Shown: piece by piece, positions 1 through 9,145 of the stretch | Layout: each line of letters begins with the position of its first letter | Position numbering within the stretch: the stretch's first letter is position 1 | Origin: JACMQX01 sp044225675 | GTDB taxonomy: Bacteria > Pseudomonadota > Gammaproteobacteria > Burkholderiales > Burkholderiaceae_C | Reading direction: 5' to 3' | NCBI GenBank assembly: GCA_044225675.1 | Contig: JBGAIH010000005.1 | Span: forward strand, 114,098-178,097 | DNA: 64,000 bases | Made by a program: the position numbers and the translations under genes | Notes under the pieces: generated by a model | What the model saw: the letters and a program-made list of their open reading frames with translations, nothing else | What the model was told of the DNA's origin: nothing | The model's database searches: none

Positions 1-738
1 GAGCACCTGGCCCGCATCGCCGAGATCAACATCGGCAACGCGCGGCGCAATCCGCTCGCCCAGACGCGTGACTGGCAGTACGAGGAGGGCAGCTTCAGCG
101 CCGACGATGCGAAGAATCCGGTGATCGAAGGGCTCGTGCGGCGCAACGACTGCGGGCAACTCACCGACGGAGCCTGCGCCGTGGTGCTGGCCGGCCCGGC
201 CACGGCCGCCGCCTGGGCGGCCCGGCGCGGAGTGGCCCTGTCGTGCGTGCCGCGCATCGCGGGCTGGGGCCACCGGACCTCGCATCTGCAGCTGCAGGCC
301 AAGCTCGACCGCAGTGCGGGCCAGCCTCATGTGTTCCCCCATGTGCGCGACACCATCGCCGACGCCTTCCGGCGGGCCGGCGTGGCCGACTGGACGCAGC
401 TCCAAGGCATCGAGACCCACGACTGCTTCAGCCCGACGCAGTACATGGCCATCGACCATTTCGGCATCACGCCGCCGGGCCAGAACTGGCGCGCCATCGA
501 GGAGGGCTGGATCGAGCCGGGTGGTCGCATTCCGATGAACCCGAGCGGCGGGCTGATCGGCGGCGGGCATCCGGTGGGCGCGACCGGCGTGCGCATGCTG
601 CTGGATGCAGCGCGCCAGGTCAGCGGCCGCGCCGGCGCGATCCAGGTCGAGGGCGCGCGGCGATTCGCCACCCTCAATCTGGGCGGCAGCGCGACCACGG
701 CCGTGAGCTTCGTCGTCGACACCGGGGCGGCAGCATGA
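1..738 (+). CDS. SCP2-type thiolase (acetyl-CoA acetyltransferase family), 5' truncated
   Basis: The reading frame is open from the first base, so the N-terminal half lies outside the window. The visible 245 residues match the C-terminal half of SCP2/lipid-transfer-type thiolases: an HDCF segment, then GGGHPVGATG with the conserved active-site His, and a LNLGGSATT-type end. Such enzymes cleave or condense 3-ketoacyl-CoA thioesters in the cytoplasm. The stop overlaps the start of the next gene (ATGA), so the two are probably co-translated. The substrate cannot be read from sequence. Co-occurrence with a ThDP enzyme and a Bug receptor suggests catabolism of an imported acid. The family call is firm; thiolase versus a non-catalytic relative is less so, because the nucleophilic Cys region is missing. 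Confidence 0.85.
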   Translation, partial: EHLARIAEINIGNARRNPLAQTRDWQYEEGSFSADDAKNPVIEGLVRRNDCGQLTDGACAVVLAGPATAAAWAARRGVALSCVPRIAGWGHRTSHLQLQAKLDRSAGQPHVFPHVRDTIADAFRRAGVADWTQLQGIETHDCFSPTQYMAIDHFGITPPGQNWRAIEEGWIEPGGRIPMNPSGGLIGGGHPVGATGVRMLLDAARQVSGRAGAIQVEGARRFATLNLGGSATTAVSFVVDTGAAA

Positions 739-2570
739 GTGGCGGCATGCAAGGCATGGGCGGCATGGACACGGACCGCCTGCCCCGCAGCACGGCTGTG
801 GCCGGTGCGGCCGCAGAGCGCATCAGCGACAGCAACGTGGCGATGGCGATGGCGCGCACCCTGCGGGCCGCGGGCGTGACGCAGGTGTTCGGCCAGTGCT
901 GCCCGATCGCCTTCTTCCTGGCGGCCGAGAGCGTGGGCATCCGACAGATCGGCTACCGCACCGAGAACGCGGGAGCGGTCATGGCCGACGGCTTTGCGCG
1001 GGCCAGCGGCGGACTGGCGGTCGTGGCCGCGCAGAACGGGCCGGCAGCGGCGCTGCTCGCCGCCGGCCTGGCCGAGGCGCTCAAGGCGTCGGTGCCGGTG
1101 CTCGCGCTGGTGCAGGACGTGGCGCGCACCCATGCCGACCGAAACGCCTTCCAGGAACTCGACCATGAGGGCCTGTTCCGCCCCGTCGCCAAATGGGTGC
1201 GGCGCGTTCCGCAGGCATCGCGCGCCGCCGAGTACGTGCAGCGCGCGATCCGCGCGGCCACCACCGGACGGCCCGGTCCGGCCGTGCTGATCGTGCCCTG
1301 GGACATGGTCACCGAAGAGATCGGCGTCTTCACGCCGCCGCCGGAGCTGACACCGGCGATCGGCCGCCTGCCGGTGGACCGCTTCGTGCCGGCGCGCGAC
1401 CTGCTGGCACGCGCCGCGTCCACTTTGATGGCGGCGCGCCAGCCGCTCATCGTCGCGGGCGGCGGCGTGCATCTGTCGCGCGCCTGCGATGCGCTCGCGC
1501 GGCTGCAGCGCGAGTGGCAGATCCCGGTGGCGACCACCAACATGGGCAAGGGCGCCGTCGACGAGTCCGACCCGCTGAGCGTCGGCGTGGCCGGCTACGT
1601 GATGGGCTCGCGCAGCCCGGCCCACCATCTGCGCGAGTACGTGCGCGGCGCCGACGCCGTGCTCTTCATCGGCAGCCGGACCAACGAGAACGGCACGGCG
1701 TCGTGGACGCTGTTCCGCCCCGACGCGCAGTTCATCCAGATCGACGTGGACCCCGAGGAGATCGGCCGCAACTACCCCTGCCAGCGCCTGCTCGGCGATG
1801 CCGGGGCGACGCTCGAGGCCCTGCTGGATGAGGGCGCGCGCCTGGGCCTCGGCCCGCACCCGGGCGGGCGGGCCGTGCGCGCGCTGATCGCGTCGGCGCG
1901 GCAGGCGCACGCGGCCGACATCGCCCCGCATGCGCAGAGCGACGCCGTGCCGCTGCGGCCCGAGCGGCTGATGGCCGACCTCGATGCACTGGCCGGCGGC
2001 GACGTGATCTGGGTGGCCGACGCGAGCTACTCATCGCTGTGGGTGTCGCAGTACGCGCGCGCCCGCCGCGCCGGCCAGCGCTTCATCACGCCGCGCGGCC
2101 TGGGCGGGCTCGGCTGGGGCCTGCCGCTGGCGATCGGCGCCAAGCTGGCCTGTGCGCGCCAGACCGTGATCGCGGTGGTGGGCGACGGCGGCTTCGCCCA
2201 CTGCTGGTCGGAGCTGGAGACGGCGCGGCGCCACGGCGTGCCGGTCATCGTCGTCGTGCTCAACAATGGCGTGCTGGGCTTCCAGCGCGACGCCGAGCTC
2301 AACCGCTTTGGCAGCTTTGCCGAAGTCTGCGATATCGGCCCCTTCGACCATGTCGCCATCGCGCGCGCCTGCGGCTGCGACGGCTTCGCCTTGCGCGCGC
2401 CCGGCGACGTGGCCGAAGCCTGGCGGCGCGCGCAGGCCTCGGCCGTGCCCTTCGTGATCGACGCCTTCGTCGACCCGGCCGCGTTTCCGCCCATCACGGC
2501 CTTCGAGAAACTGCATGGCGCGAGCGACCCGGCGGCCCCGCAGCCGCAGGAGGCCGCGCCCGCGCACTGA
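735..2570 (+). CDS. Thiamine-diphosphate-dependent enzyme, acetolactate synthase-like
   Basis: This 611-residue protein has the three-domain layout of the acetolactate synthase/benzoylformate decarboxylase superfamily. The N-terminal Pyr domain carries the catalytic Glu (E77 in GYRTENAG). A central domain follows, then a PP domain with the ThDP/Mg motif GDGG at 483-486 and a downstream LNNG. The start at 735 overlaps the thiolase stop (ATGA), and the residues before about 25 are a variable Met/Gly-rich tail. The family decarboxylates or ligates 2-oxo acids, or cleaves 2-hydroxyacyl-CoA. Next to a thiolase and a Bug receptor, a catabolic role is more likely than branched-chain amino-acid synthesis, and no regulatory subunit gene is adjacent. 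Substrate unknown. Confidence 0.85.
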   Translation: MSGGMQGMGGMDTDRLPRSTAVAGAAAERISDSNVAMAMARTLRAAGVTQVFGQCCPIAFFLAAESVGIRQIGYRTENAGAVMADGFARASGGLAVVAAQNGPAAALLAAGLAEALKASVPVLALVQDVARTHADRNAFQELDHEGLFRPVAKWVRRVPQASRAAEYVQRAIRAATTGRPGPAVLIVPWDMVTEEIGVFTPPPELTPAIGRLPVDRFVPARDLLARAASTLMAARQPLIVAGGGVHLSRACDALARLQREWQIPVATTNMGKGAVDESDPLSVGVAGYVMGSRSPAHHLREYVRGADAVLFIGSRTNENGTASWTLFRPDAQFIQIDVDPEEIGRNYPCQRLLGDAGATLEALLDEGARLGLGPHPGGRAVRALIASARQAHAADIAPHAQSDAVPLRPERLMADLDALAGGDVIWVADASYSSLWVSQYARARRAGQRFITPRGLGGLGWGLPLAIGAKLACARQTVIAVVGDGGFAHCWSELETARRHGVPVIVVVLNNGVLGFQRDAELNRFGSFAEVCDIGPFDHVAIARACGCDGFALRAPGDVAEAWRRAQASAVPFVIDAFVDPAAFPPITAFEKLHGASDPAAPQPQEAAPAH

Positions 2571-2634
2571 CGGTCCCGATGGATCTGCCCGACAAGAATC
2601 TGCCTGACCCCTGAACCCAACGAGGAGACATACC

Positions 2635-3633
2635 ATGACTGATTTGCCCAACCGCTGCGGCGGCATGCAACGACGCGGTGCCGTGCGGGCGCTGGCGGCG
2701 GCGGTGGCCGCGCCCACCGCCCTGTGGCTCTCGCGCGCCCATGCGGCGGATTTTCCGTCCGGGCCGATCACGCTGATCGTGCCCTGGCCGCCGGGCGGGC
2801 CCATCGACACGCTGGTGCGCAGCCTTGCGGCCGCTGCGGGCAAGCAGCTCGGCCAGCCGCTGGTCATCGTCAACCGTCCGGGCGCGAGCGGCACGCTGGG
2901 CATCGCCGGCATGGTGGCCAATGCCAAGCCCGATGGCTACACGATCTCGCAGATGTCCATCAGCGCGCTGCGCCTGCCGCACATGCAGCAGGTCAGCTAC
3001 GACCCGCTCAAGGACTTCACCTTCATCATCGGGGTGTCGGGCTTCGCCACCGGCATCATCGTGCGGGCCGATTCGCCCTGGAAGAGCTTCAAGGACATGA
3101 TCGACCAGGCCAAGGCCCAGCCCGGCAGCGTGACCTATGCGACCACGGGCCAGGGCACGACGCTGCACCTGGCGATGGAGGAGGTCTCGCGCATCACCGG
3201 CGCGAAGATGCTGCACGTGCCCTACAAGGGCACGGCCGAAACCACGGTGGCGCTGATGGGCGGCCAGGCCATGATGCAGCTCGACTCGGTTGGCCTGCCC
3301 ATGGTGCGCGCCGGCCAGGCGCGGGTGCTGGCCACCTTCACCCAGGAGCGCTACCCCAAGCTGCCGCAGGTGCCCACGGTGCGCGAGCTTGGCGTGGACG
3401 TGGTGGCCAACTCGCCGCTCGGCTACATCGGGCCCAAGGGCATGGACCCGGCGGTGGTGAAGGTGCTTCACGACGCCCTGCGCAAGGCCATGGACGACCC
3501 CGACTACAAGGCCGTCGCCGACCAGAATGCGCAGGAGACCTGGTACCGCAGCAGCGCCGACTACCAGCGCTGGGCGGTGGAGGCGTCAGCGACCGAAGCG
3601 CGGGTGCTCAAGGCGCTGGGGATGGCGAAGTAG
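2635..3633 (+). CDS. Bug/TctC-family periplasmic solute-binding receptor
   Basis: The 332-residue product has an N-terminal export signal with a twin-Arg pair (QRRGAVRAL) and a hydrophobic stretch ending in AHA before ADFP, so it is probably periplasmic. The mature start, VPWPPGGPIDTLVR, is the usual Bug signature, followed by NRPGASGTLG and a PYKGTAE segment. Bug proteins bind carboxylates or similar small molecules for tripartite tricarboxylate transporters. No tctA or tctB membrane gene is in the window. A purine-rich site (GAGGAGA) lies about 6 nt before the ATG. It follows the ThDP gene by 64 nt and is likely its co-expressed receptor. Confidence 0.9.
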   Translation: MTDLPNRCGGMQRRGAVRALAAAVAAPTALWLSRAHAADFPSGPITLIVPWPPGGPIDTLVRSLAAAAGKQLGQPLVIVNRPGASGTLGIAGMVANAKPDGYTISQMSISALRLPHMQQVSYDPLKDFTFIIGVSGFATGIIVRADSPWKSFKDMIDQAKAQPGSVTYATTGQGTTLHLAMEEVSRITGAKMLHVPYKGTAETTVALMGGQAMMQLDSVGLPMVRAGQARVLATFTQERYPKLPQVPTVRELGVDVVANSPLGYIGPKGMDPAVVKVLHDALRKAMDDPDYKAVADQNAQETWYRSSADYQRWAVEASATEARVLKALGMAK

Positions 3634-3659
3634 GCGCCATCGGAAGGCCCCGCGAGGGC

Positions 3660-5354
3660 TCAGCGGCTGTATTCACTCAGGTTCGGGAGCTTGATGCCGT
3701 TCGTGCCGTTCCTGACGTTGTCTGCAAGCATCTTCCAGAACTCTCGGCCAGCCTCGGTCGCGAGGTCCCTGGCGTTCGCGCGGTCTGCTTCGTCGAAGTC
3801 GGGTTTGCGGCTGAGCTGCTCGATGGAGGTCTTCAGACGGTCCGCGAGGTTCACGCCCTGATTGTCAAAGTAGTCCTGCATCCGCCGGACGTCTGCCGGG
3901 CTTCCTGTCACCGTCGCGCGATAGGCCAATTCGAGTGAGCCCATGACCTCTTCAGCATAGCCTTGCTTCGCCTTCTCTGCCACTCGTCCATAGAGCGGGC
4001 CGTTCCCTCGCAGTTGCGCGAACGCCCGCCATACCGGCTCGGCAAGCTGGGGAACAGCCGGGGTCGGCGTCAACCACTTCTTGAATGTGGCGAACGCAGC
4101 ACTGGCGAACGCTGCCATGCCGCTGCGGCGAGCCGGTGCTGACGCGACGCGCACAGGGGCTGCGGCCGGTGGCGCCAATTGATCCATCTTGTTGCGGGTG
4201 CGCTGGACCACGCCCATATTCAGCATACCCCATACTTCCTTGGCCGCCTCCTGCGCCGCCTGGCGTGCCTCGGCAAGCGATGCATCGTCAAACGTGTGCA
4301 GCTTCCGGAGTTCCTGCAGCTTCGTTCGCAGGAGGTCGGAGATGTTGATTTCAGCAGCCTCTCCAGATCCGAGAAACCCCTTCTCGTCGCTTGAAGCGGA
4401 TGGGGGTGGAGCCACGTATTGATCGACCAAGGCGTCGAAATCTTCCTTGGAATTGCTGGCGAGAAAATCTGGAGCTGCGTTCAGATAGTCAAGATTCTCC
4501 GTGACAAACTCATTCTTGACGTTGCGGACAACCTGGTCATAGACCGATTTTTCGGCCTTGAGCGCCTCCAGCTGGGACCACGGTTCCATGCCCTTTACCG
4601 ACGTGGGGCCCGTCGAGGAGATGCGCGATGTCGAAGCTGTGCTGACGGAGCTTCGCGGCGTCCCCGACGGCGTGGCGATGCCGCTGGAGATCGAGCTGCG
4701 CGGCGTGGGCGAGGGCGTCGTGCGCTCCGTCGGCGCGCTGCTGCTGGCCTTGGTTTCGGCATACGAGGCGATCTTCTGCCGGATGTCCTCGGCCTGGAGC
4801 ACGTCGGTGCCTGACATGTGCGGCGCGGGCGTGCCGCCGTCCAGGTTGATCTGGCGCGTGCCATGCATCACGGCGACGTGGGTGGCGCTGGGAGCCTTGA
4901 AGCTCACCTGCCGGTCTTCGTTGACCCGGAGATCGATCCGGGTCCACTGGGGCGGTGCGTCGGAGAGGTCGATGTGACCGCCAGCCTGCAGGGGGATGCT
5001 GACGGACTTGAGGCCGGTGAGGGAGGCGAGCGACTTGAGGACGTCGCCCGTCTTCGGATCGTCGCGCAGGGCTTCCGGCAACGCGATGGAGGTGATGGGT
5101 GCGCCGCTGGCCTTTTCGAGCGCCAGCCAGGCGCTGGCCGGCATGTGCTTGACGAGAGTCAGCAACTCCGAATCGGACGTGGACTTGGAGTCGGCGCCCA
5201 GATTCTGCAGGTCCAGGTGACCGCTGCGCGCGCGCGCGATCAGCGCGTCGGCCTGGCTGAGCGTCTCGCTCGTTGGGGTGGGTGCGCTGCTCGTGATGGG
5301 CGCCGAGCCGGAGGAGACCGTGGGGCTGGCGTGGGAAGCGATGGAGGAGGTCAT
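3660..5354 (-). CDS. Unrecognised Ser/Thr-rich protein with a duplicated C-terminal module; candidate secreted effector
   Basis: I do not recognise the family. The ATG at 5354 is preceded by GGAAAGAG at 7-nt spacing; a longer upstream extension has no such site. The 564-residue protein starts with about 60 Ser/Thr/Pro-rich residues and no hydrophobic signal, the composition typical of type III secretion leaders. Residues 85-180 contain Leu-rich, beta-prone segments, and 200-255 is a Ser/Pro/Thr linker. Residues about 257-382 and 439-547 look like two copies of one helical module: 339-378 aligns ungapped with 504-543 at 17 of 40 identities, sharing FD-x-A...AR...EA..E.W.ML. Base composition is less GC-rich than the neighbours. 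It sits between two catabolic units without matching either. The effector role is inferred; a cytoplasmic unknown is possible. Confidence 0.55.
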   Translation of the reverse strand: MTSSIASHASPTVSSGSAPITSSAPTPTSETLSQADALIARARSGHLDLQNLGADSKSTSDSELLTLVKHMPASAWLALEKASGAPITSIALPEALRDDPKTGDVLKSLASLTGLKSVSIPLQAGGHIDLSDAPPQWTRIDLRVNEDRQVSFKAPSATHVAVMHGTRQINLDGGTPAPHMSGTDVLQAEDIRQKIASYAETKASSSAPTERTTPSPTPRSSISSGIATPSGTPRSSVSTASTSRISSTGPTSVKGMEPWSQLEALKAEKSVYDQVVRNVKNEFVTENLDYLNAAPDFLASNSKEDFDALVDQYVAPPPSASSDEKGFLGSGEAAEINISDLLRTKLQELRKLHTFDDASLAEARQAAQEAAKEVWGMLNMGVVQRTRNKMDQLAPPAAAPVRVASAPARRSGMAAFASAAFATFKKWLTPTPAVPQLAEPVWRAFAQLRGNGPLYGRVAEKAKQGYAEEVMGSLELAYRATVTGSPADVRRMQDYFDNQGVNLADRLKTSIEQLSRKPDFDEADRANARDLATEAGREFWKMLADNVRNGTNGIKLPNLSEYSR

Positions 5355-5533
5355 CGTACTGCTCTTTCCGGAACTGCAAAAAGGGAAGAGCCGATTGTGG
5401 GAGTGCCCCCTCGTGCAGCGGGCCATACGGAAGTCTGATCGGCGCCTGAAGAATGACCGGTTTCGTGAAGAAGGCCGCGTCGAAGACCATTCACGCAGCG
5501 GCGCAGCGATGCCCCCCGGGTCTGCCAGGATGC

Positions 5534-6688
5534 TCAGGCGTCGATCCCCGCCATCGTCCGCTTCGCGATGTTCGCGAGGTGGATCTGGCTGGTGCCTTCA
5601 TACAGCCGGAACAGCCGCACGTCGCGGTAGAAGCGCTCGGCCACGTTGCCGGCGAGGTAGCCCGAGCCGCCGAAGACCTGCACGGCGCGGTCGGCCACGC
5701 GGCCGCACATCTCGGAGGCGAACAGCTTGCACATCGAGGCCTCCATGGTCACGTCCTCGCCGGCGTCGCGGCGGCGCGCGGTCTCCAGCACCAGGGCCCG
5801 CGCGGCGTGGGCTTCGGTGTTGCTCTCGGCGATCATCTGCTGCACCAGCTGGAACTCGCCGATCGGCTGGCCGAACTGCCGGCGGCTGCGCGCGTGGCGC
5901 ACCATCTCCTCCACCAGCCGCAGCGCCGGCCCGACGCACAGCGCGGCGAGGTTGATGCGCTGCTTGTTGAGCGTCTTCATCGCGGTGCGAAAGCCCTGGC
6001 CTTCGATGCCGCCGATCAGCGCCGAGGCCGGCACCCGCACGCCGTCGAGCACCACCTCGCCGACCGGCGAGCCGTGCTGGCCGAGCTTGCGGTAGGGCGC
6101 CGAGGTCGACAGGCCGGGCGCGCCGCGCTCCACCAGAAACGCGCTGATGCCGCGCGCGCCCTGCGACGCCGGGTCGGTGCGCGCGAACACGGTGAACAGG
6201 CCGGCGATCGGCGCGTTGGTGATGAAGCACTTGCGTCCGGTGATGACGTAGTCGTCGCCGTCGCGGACCGCCACGGTCTTCTGGGCCGTGGCGTCGGAGC
6301 CGGCCTCCGGCTCGGTGAGGGCGAAGCAGCCCGTCACCGCGCCACTGGCCAGGCGCGGCAGCCAGGCGTCCTTCTGCGCCGGCGTGCCGTCGACCACGAG
6401 CGATTCCGACGCGATGCCGGTGTTGCCGCCAAAGCGCGCGCGGAAGGCCGTGGCCACCTGGGACACCTCGATGTTCACCAGCGCCAGTTCCTCGGTGGAG
6501 AGACCGGCGCCGCCCCAGGCCTCGGGGATGCTGTGGCCAAACAGGCCGAGCGCGCGCATGCGGTCGACCAGCGGCTCGGGGATGGCGTCGTCGCGGTCGA
6601 CCTGCTCCTCGATCGGGCGGCATTCGTCCTGCACGAAGGCCCGGACTTCGGCCAGCAGCGCAGCAAAGCGCTCGGGTTGGCGGATCAT
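5534..6688 (-). CDS. Acyl-CoA dehydrogenase
   Basis: This 384-residue flavoenzyme has the full acyl-CoA dehydrogenase layout: an N-terminal helical domain, the flavin loop CFALTEPEAGSDA near the middle, and a C-terminal domain ending in LYEGTSQIH, where the Glu is the usual catalytic base. It would introduce an alpha,beta double bond into an acyl-CoA and pass electrons to ETF. I chose the ATG at 6688, 14 nt after the Bug stop; an alternative ATG at 6727 would overlap the Bug gene and add an unconserved 13-residue tail. It is the last gene of the long leftward block. Unlike the other two dehydrogenases in that block it is self-contained, so it is probably homotetrameric. Confidence 0.92.
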   Translation of the reverse strand: MIRQPERFAALLAEVRAFVQDECRPIEEQVDRDDAIPEPLVDRMRALGLFGHSIPEAWGGAGLSTEELALVNIEVSQVATAFRARFGGNTGIASESLVVDGTPAQKDAWLPRLASGAVTGCFALTEPEAGSDATAQKTVAVRDGDDYVITGRKCFITNAPIAGLFTVFARTDPASQGARGISAFLVERGAPGLSTSAPYRKLGQHGSPVGEVVLDGVRVPASALIGGIEGQGFRTAMKTLNKQRINLAALCVGPALRLVEEMVRHARSRRQFGQPIGEFQLVQQMIAESNTEAHAARALVLETARRRDAGEDVTMEASMCKLFASEMCGRVADRAVQVFGGSGYLAGNVAERFYRDVRLFRLYEGTSQIHLANIAKRTMAGIDA

Positions 6689-6701
6689 GGCGGCGGGGTC
6701 G

Positions 6702-7778
6702 TCAGTCGATCTTGAGCTTGGCCACACGCGCCAGGCTCTGCCAGGTCTCCATGTCCTGGCGCACGGTCGCGGCGAACTGGTCGGCGTTCTTCAGCGGCGG
6801 GCGCGGCATGTTCTGCGCGGCGAACTTCTGGATGGTCTCGTCGGTGGCGAGGATGCGGTTGAACTCCTGGTTCAGGCGCACGACGATGTCGCGCGGCGTG
6901 CCGGCCGGCACGAAGATGCCGTACCAGCCGTCGGAGTCGAAGCGGTAGCCCTGTTCGGTCAGCGTGGGCACCTCGGGCAGGGCCGGGCCGCGCGCGGAGC
7001 CGGTGGCGCCCAGCGCCTGCAGCTTGCCCGCGCGGATGTGCGGCACCGGCGAGGCGATGTCCACGAAACCGACGCTGATGGTGTTGGCCAGCAGGTCGCT
7101 CACCAGCGGCGAGACGCCCTTGTAAGGCACGTGCGGCAGGGTCAGGCCGTAGTGGGCCTTCAGGCCCTCCATCACCAGGTGGCCGGTGGAGCCGTTGCCC
7201 CAGGAGCCGTACGACAGCTTGTCGGGGTTGGCCTTGACGTAGCGCACCAGGTCGGCAAGCGACTTGAAGCCGGTGGAAGGATGGGCCACCAGCAGGATGC
7301 CGGCCGCGCCGATCTGCGCCACGGGCTGCAGGTCCTTCTGCGTGTCGTAGGGCATCTTCGGCTGAATGATCGGGTTGATCGCGATGGCCGAGGACGGCGA
7401 CAGCAGCAGGGTGTAGCCATCGTTCGGTGCCTTGGCCACGGCGTCGTTGCCGATCAGGCCGTTGGCGCCGGCCTTGTTGTCCACCACGACCGGCTGCCTG
7501 AGCGCCTCGCCCAGCGGCGTGGCCAGCAGGCGCGCGAAGATGTCCGAGCCCGCGCCCGCCGGCCCCGGCACGACGAGGCGCAGCGGACGCGACGGCCAGG
7601 CCGTGCCCTGCGCGCTGCCGATGCCGGGCACGGCAAGAGCCGCTGCGCCTGCGAGCAGGCTGCGCCGGCTCAGCCGGGCGTCGGCGACGCGGGCCGCGAG
7701 CGTCCGCTGCGGCGTGCCGGCTTCTGCGTGCGACGGGGTGAGGGTGTCGCGGGTGATGCTGGGTTTGTTCTTGTGCAT
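6702..7778 (-). CDS. Bug/TctC-family periplasmic solute-binding receptor with Tat-like signal
   Basis: The 358-residue protein opens with a long leader containing SRRSLLAGAAALAV, a twin-arginine motif plus hydrophobic core, and cleavage is likely after GSAQ. The mature part has RLVVPGPAGAGSDIFAR, DNKAGANGLIG and PHVPYKGVSP, all Bug hallmarks. The ATG at 7778 has an AAGGAGA site 8 nt upstream. It lies inside the acyl-CoA catabolic block, between an SDR and an acyl-CoA dehydrogenase, so its ligand is probably the acid that the block degrades. Membrane partners are not encoded here, as is common for the many orphan Bug proteins of Burkholderiales. Confidence 0.9.
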   Translation of the reverse strand: MHKNKPSITRDTLTPSHAEAGTPQRTLAARVADARLSRRSLLAGAAALAVPGIGSAQGTAWPSRPLRLVVPGPAGAGSDIFARLLATPLGEALRQPVVVDNKAGANGLIGNDAVAKAPNDGYTLLLSPSSAIAINPIIQPKMPYDTQKDLQPVAQIGAAGILLVAHPSTGFKSLADLVRYVKANPDKLSYGSWGNGSTGHLVMEGLKAHYGLTLPHVPYKGVSPLVSDLLANTISVGFVDIASPVPHIRAGKLQALGATGSARGPALPEVPTLTEQGYRFDSDGWYGIFVPAGTPRDIVVRLNQEFNRILATDETIQKFAAQNMPRPPLKNADQFAATVRQDMETWQSLARVAKLKID

Positions 7779-7813
7779 GAGGGAAGTCTCCTTGGGAGGG
7801 CTGTGGTGAATCT

Positions 7814-9145
7814 TCAGGCGGAGGGTGCGGGTGATGGAGAGGGCGATGGCGCGGAGGGTGGCGTGGCCAGGCCCGGTTGCAGCACCTGGCCTGTGAGGAA
7901 CTGCGCCCGCGCGCCGGCCAGGTAGTCGAGCAGCGCGACGCAGCCCACGGCCAGCCGGCCGGCGTCGGCGGGTGCGTGGGCCGGAAGCTGCAGCGCGTTG
8001 ATCCGCAGGCCCTGCGCGCCCCATTCGGCCGCGAGCGTAGCCACCAGCATGCGCATGGCGGCCGCGTCGCCGGCCAGCGGCCAGTCGATGCCGTCGGGCG
8101 GGGGCGGCAGCAGGAGCGTGAGGCTGGCCTGTGCGGCATGTCGGGCGCGAAAGCGGCGGGCCGAATGCAGTGCCGTGGCCAGCTGGTCGCCCGGCGCAGC
8201 GTCGAGCAGAGCGCCGTCGACTACGGCCGGGTAGGCGGCGCGGGCAGATACGTCGCCGGGTTGGGTGCCAGGTTCGGCGCCGGGTTGGGCGCCGGCTGTG
8301 CCCCGTTGCGCGAGCGCGCTTTGCCAGGCGGGCGAGCGCAGGTCTTCGGCATGCAGCGCCAGCGGCAGGTCGAAGGGCAGCGGCGCCTGCAGTGCGGGCG
8401 GCAGCGGCTGGCTGCCGCCGCTGACGGAGGAGCCGCCATCGAGCACGAGCAGCTGGCCGGTGAGCGCGCGGGCGCCGGGGCTGGCCAGGAAGCACAGGGC
8501 CTCGGCCATGTCGTCGGGCTCCGCCATGCGGCCCATCGGAATCTTGCCGACCGCCTGCGCCGGGTTCAGCCGGCCGCCGTCGATCAGACGCTGGACGAGT
8601 TCGGTGCGCACGAAGCCCGGTGCCAACGCGGTCACCGTCCATTCGGGGTGCGCGGCGGCCAATGCCTGGGTCTGCGCGATGAGTCCGGCCTTGCTCGGGC
8701 TGTAGAGGCCGCGCCAGCCGATCGCGCGCAGTCCGGCACCCGAGGCCAGGTTGACGATCCGCGCGCCGGGGCGCAGCTGCGGTGCGCAGGCCTGCACAAG
8801 ACGCGCAGGCGCCAGGAGGTTGAGCGCAAGCAGCCGGTCGGCCGAGCCATCGTCCAGGCCCGACAGCGCATCGGCTCCGCCGGCCGACAGGCCTGCATTG
8901 TTGATGAGGGCGTCGAGCGGCGGAACCTCTGCGCCCAACTGCGCAATGCGCCCCGCATCGGTGAGATCGGCCACGCGGGCTTCGGGCGCCGGCGCGCCAG
9001 CCGGCCACGCCGCCTGCAGGCGGTCGAGTGCTGCAGCGTCGGCGTCGACCAGCACGCAGCGCCAGCCGTCACGGGCCAGGCGCAGCGCCGTGGCGCGGCC
9101 GATGCCGGCGGCCGCGCCGGTCACGAGGGCGGTGGCGCCGCTCAT
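7814..9145 (-). CDS. Short-chain dehydrogenase fused to a second, degenerate SDR-like half
   Basis: Residues 1-250 of this 443-residue protein form a complete classical SDR: TGAAAGIGRA for NAD(P) binding, NNAG, a catalytic Ser region (NLASGAG), YSPSK with the Tyr/Lys pair, and a C-terminal LDGGSS. After a low-complexity linker (about 275-305), residues about 315-430 look like the second half of another SDR: a helix-rich stretch, WGAQGLRINAL, then FLTGQVLQPG. The second part lacks the YxxxK and Gly-rich motifs, so it is probably non-catalytic. The ATG overlaps the upstream NTF2-like gene by 4 nt. The role is probably oxidation of a hydroxyacyl intermediate. Confidence 0.8.
   Translation of the reverse strand: MSGATALVTGAAAGIGRATALRLARDGWRCVLVDADAAALDRLQAAWPAGAPAPEARVADLTDAGRIAQLGAEVPPLDALINNAGLSAGGADALSGLDDGSADRLLALNLLAPARLVQACAPQLRPGARIVNLASGAGLRAIGWRGLYSPSKAGLIAQTQALAAAHPEWTVTALAPGFVRTELVQRLIDGGRLNPAQAVGKIPMGRMAEPDDMAEALCFLASPGARALTGQLLVLDGGSSVSGGSQPLPPALQAPLPFDLPLALHAEDLRSPAWQSALAQRGTAGAQPGAEPGTQPGDVSARAAYPAVVDGALLDAAPGDQLATALHSARRFRARHAAQASLTLLLPPPPDGIDWPLAGDAAAMRMLVATLAAEWGAQGLRINALQLPAHAPADAGRLAVGCVALLDYLAGARAQFLTGQVLQPGLATPPSAPSPSPSPAPSA

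Noticed and set aside
735..2570. Calling the ThDP enzyme acetohydroxyacid synthase (ilvB/ilvG)
   Set aside because: No small-subunit gene is adjacent, and the neighbourhood is catabolic. The superfamily includes many decarboxylases and lyases with the same motifs.
5355..5533. A PIP-box (TTCG-N16-TTCG type) promoter before the effector candidate
   Set aside because: I looked for the paired motif upstream of the start and found only a single TTCGA half with no second half at the required spacing.
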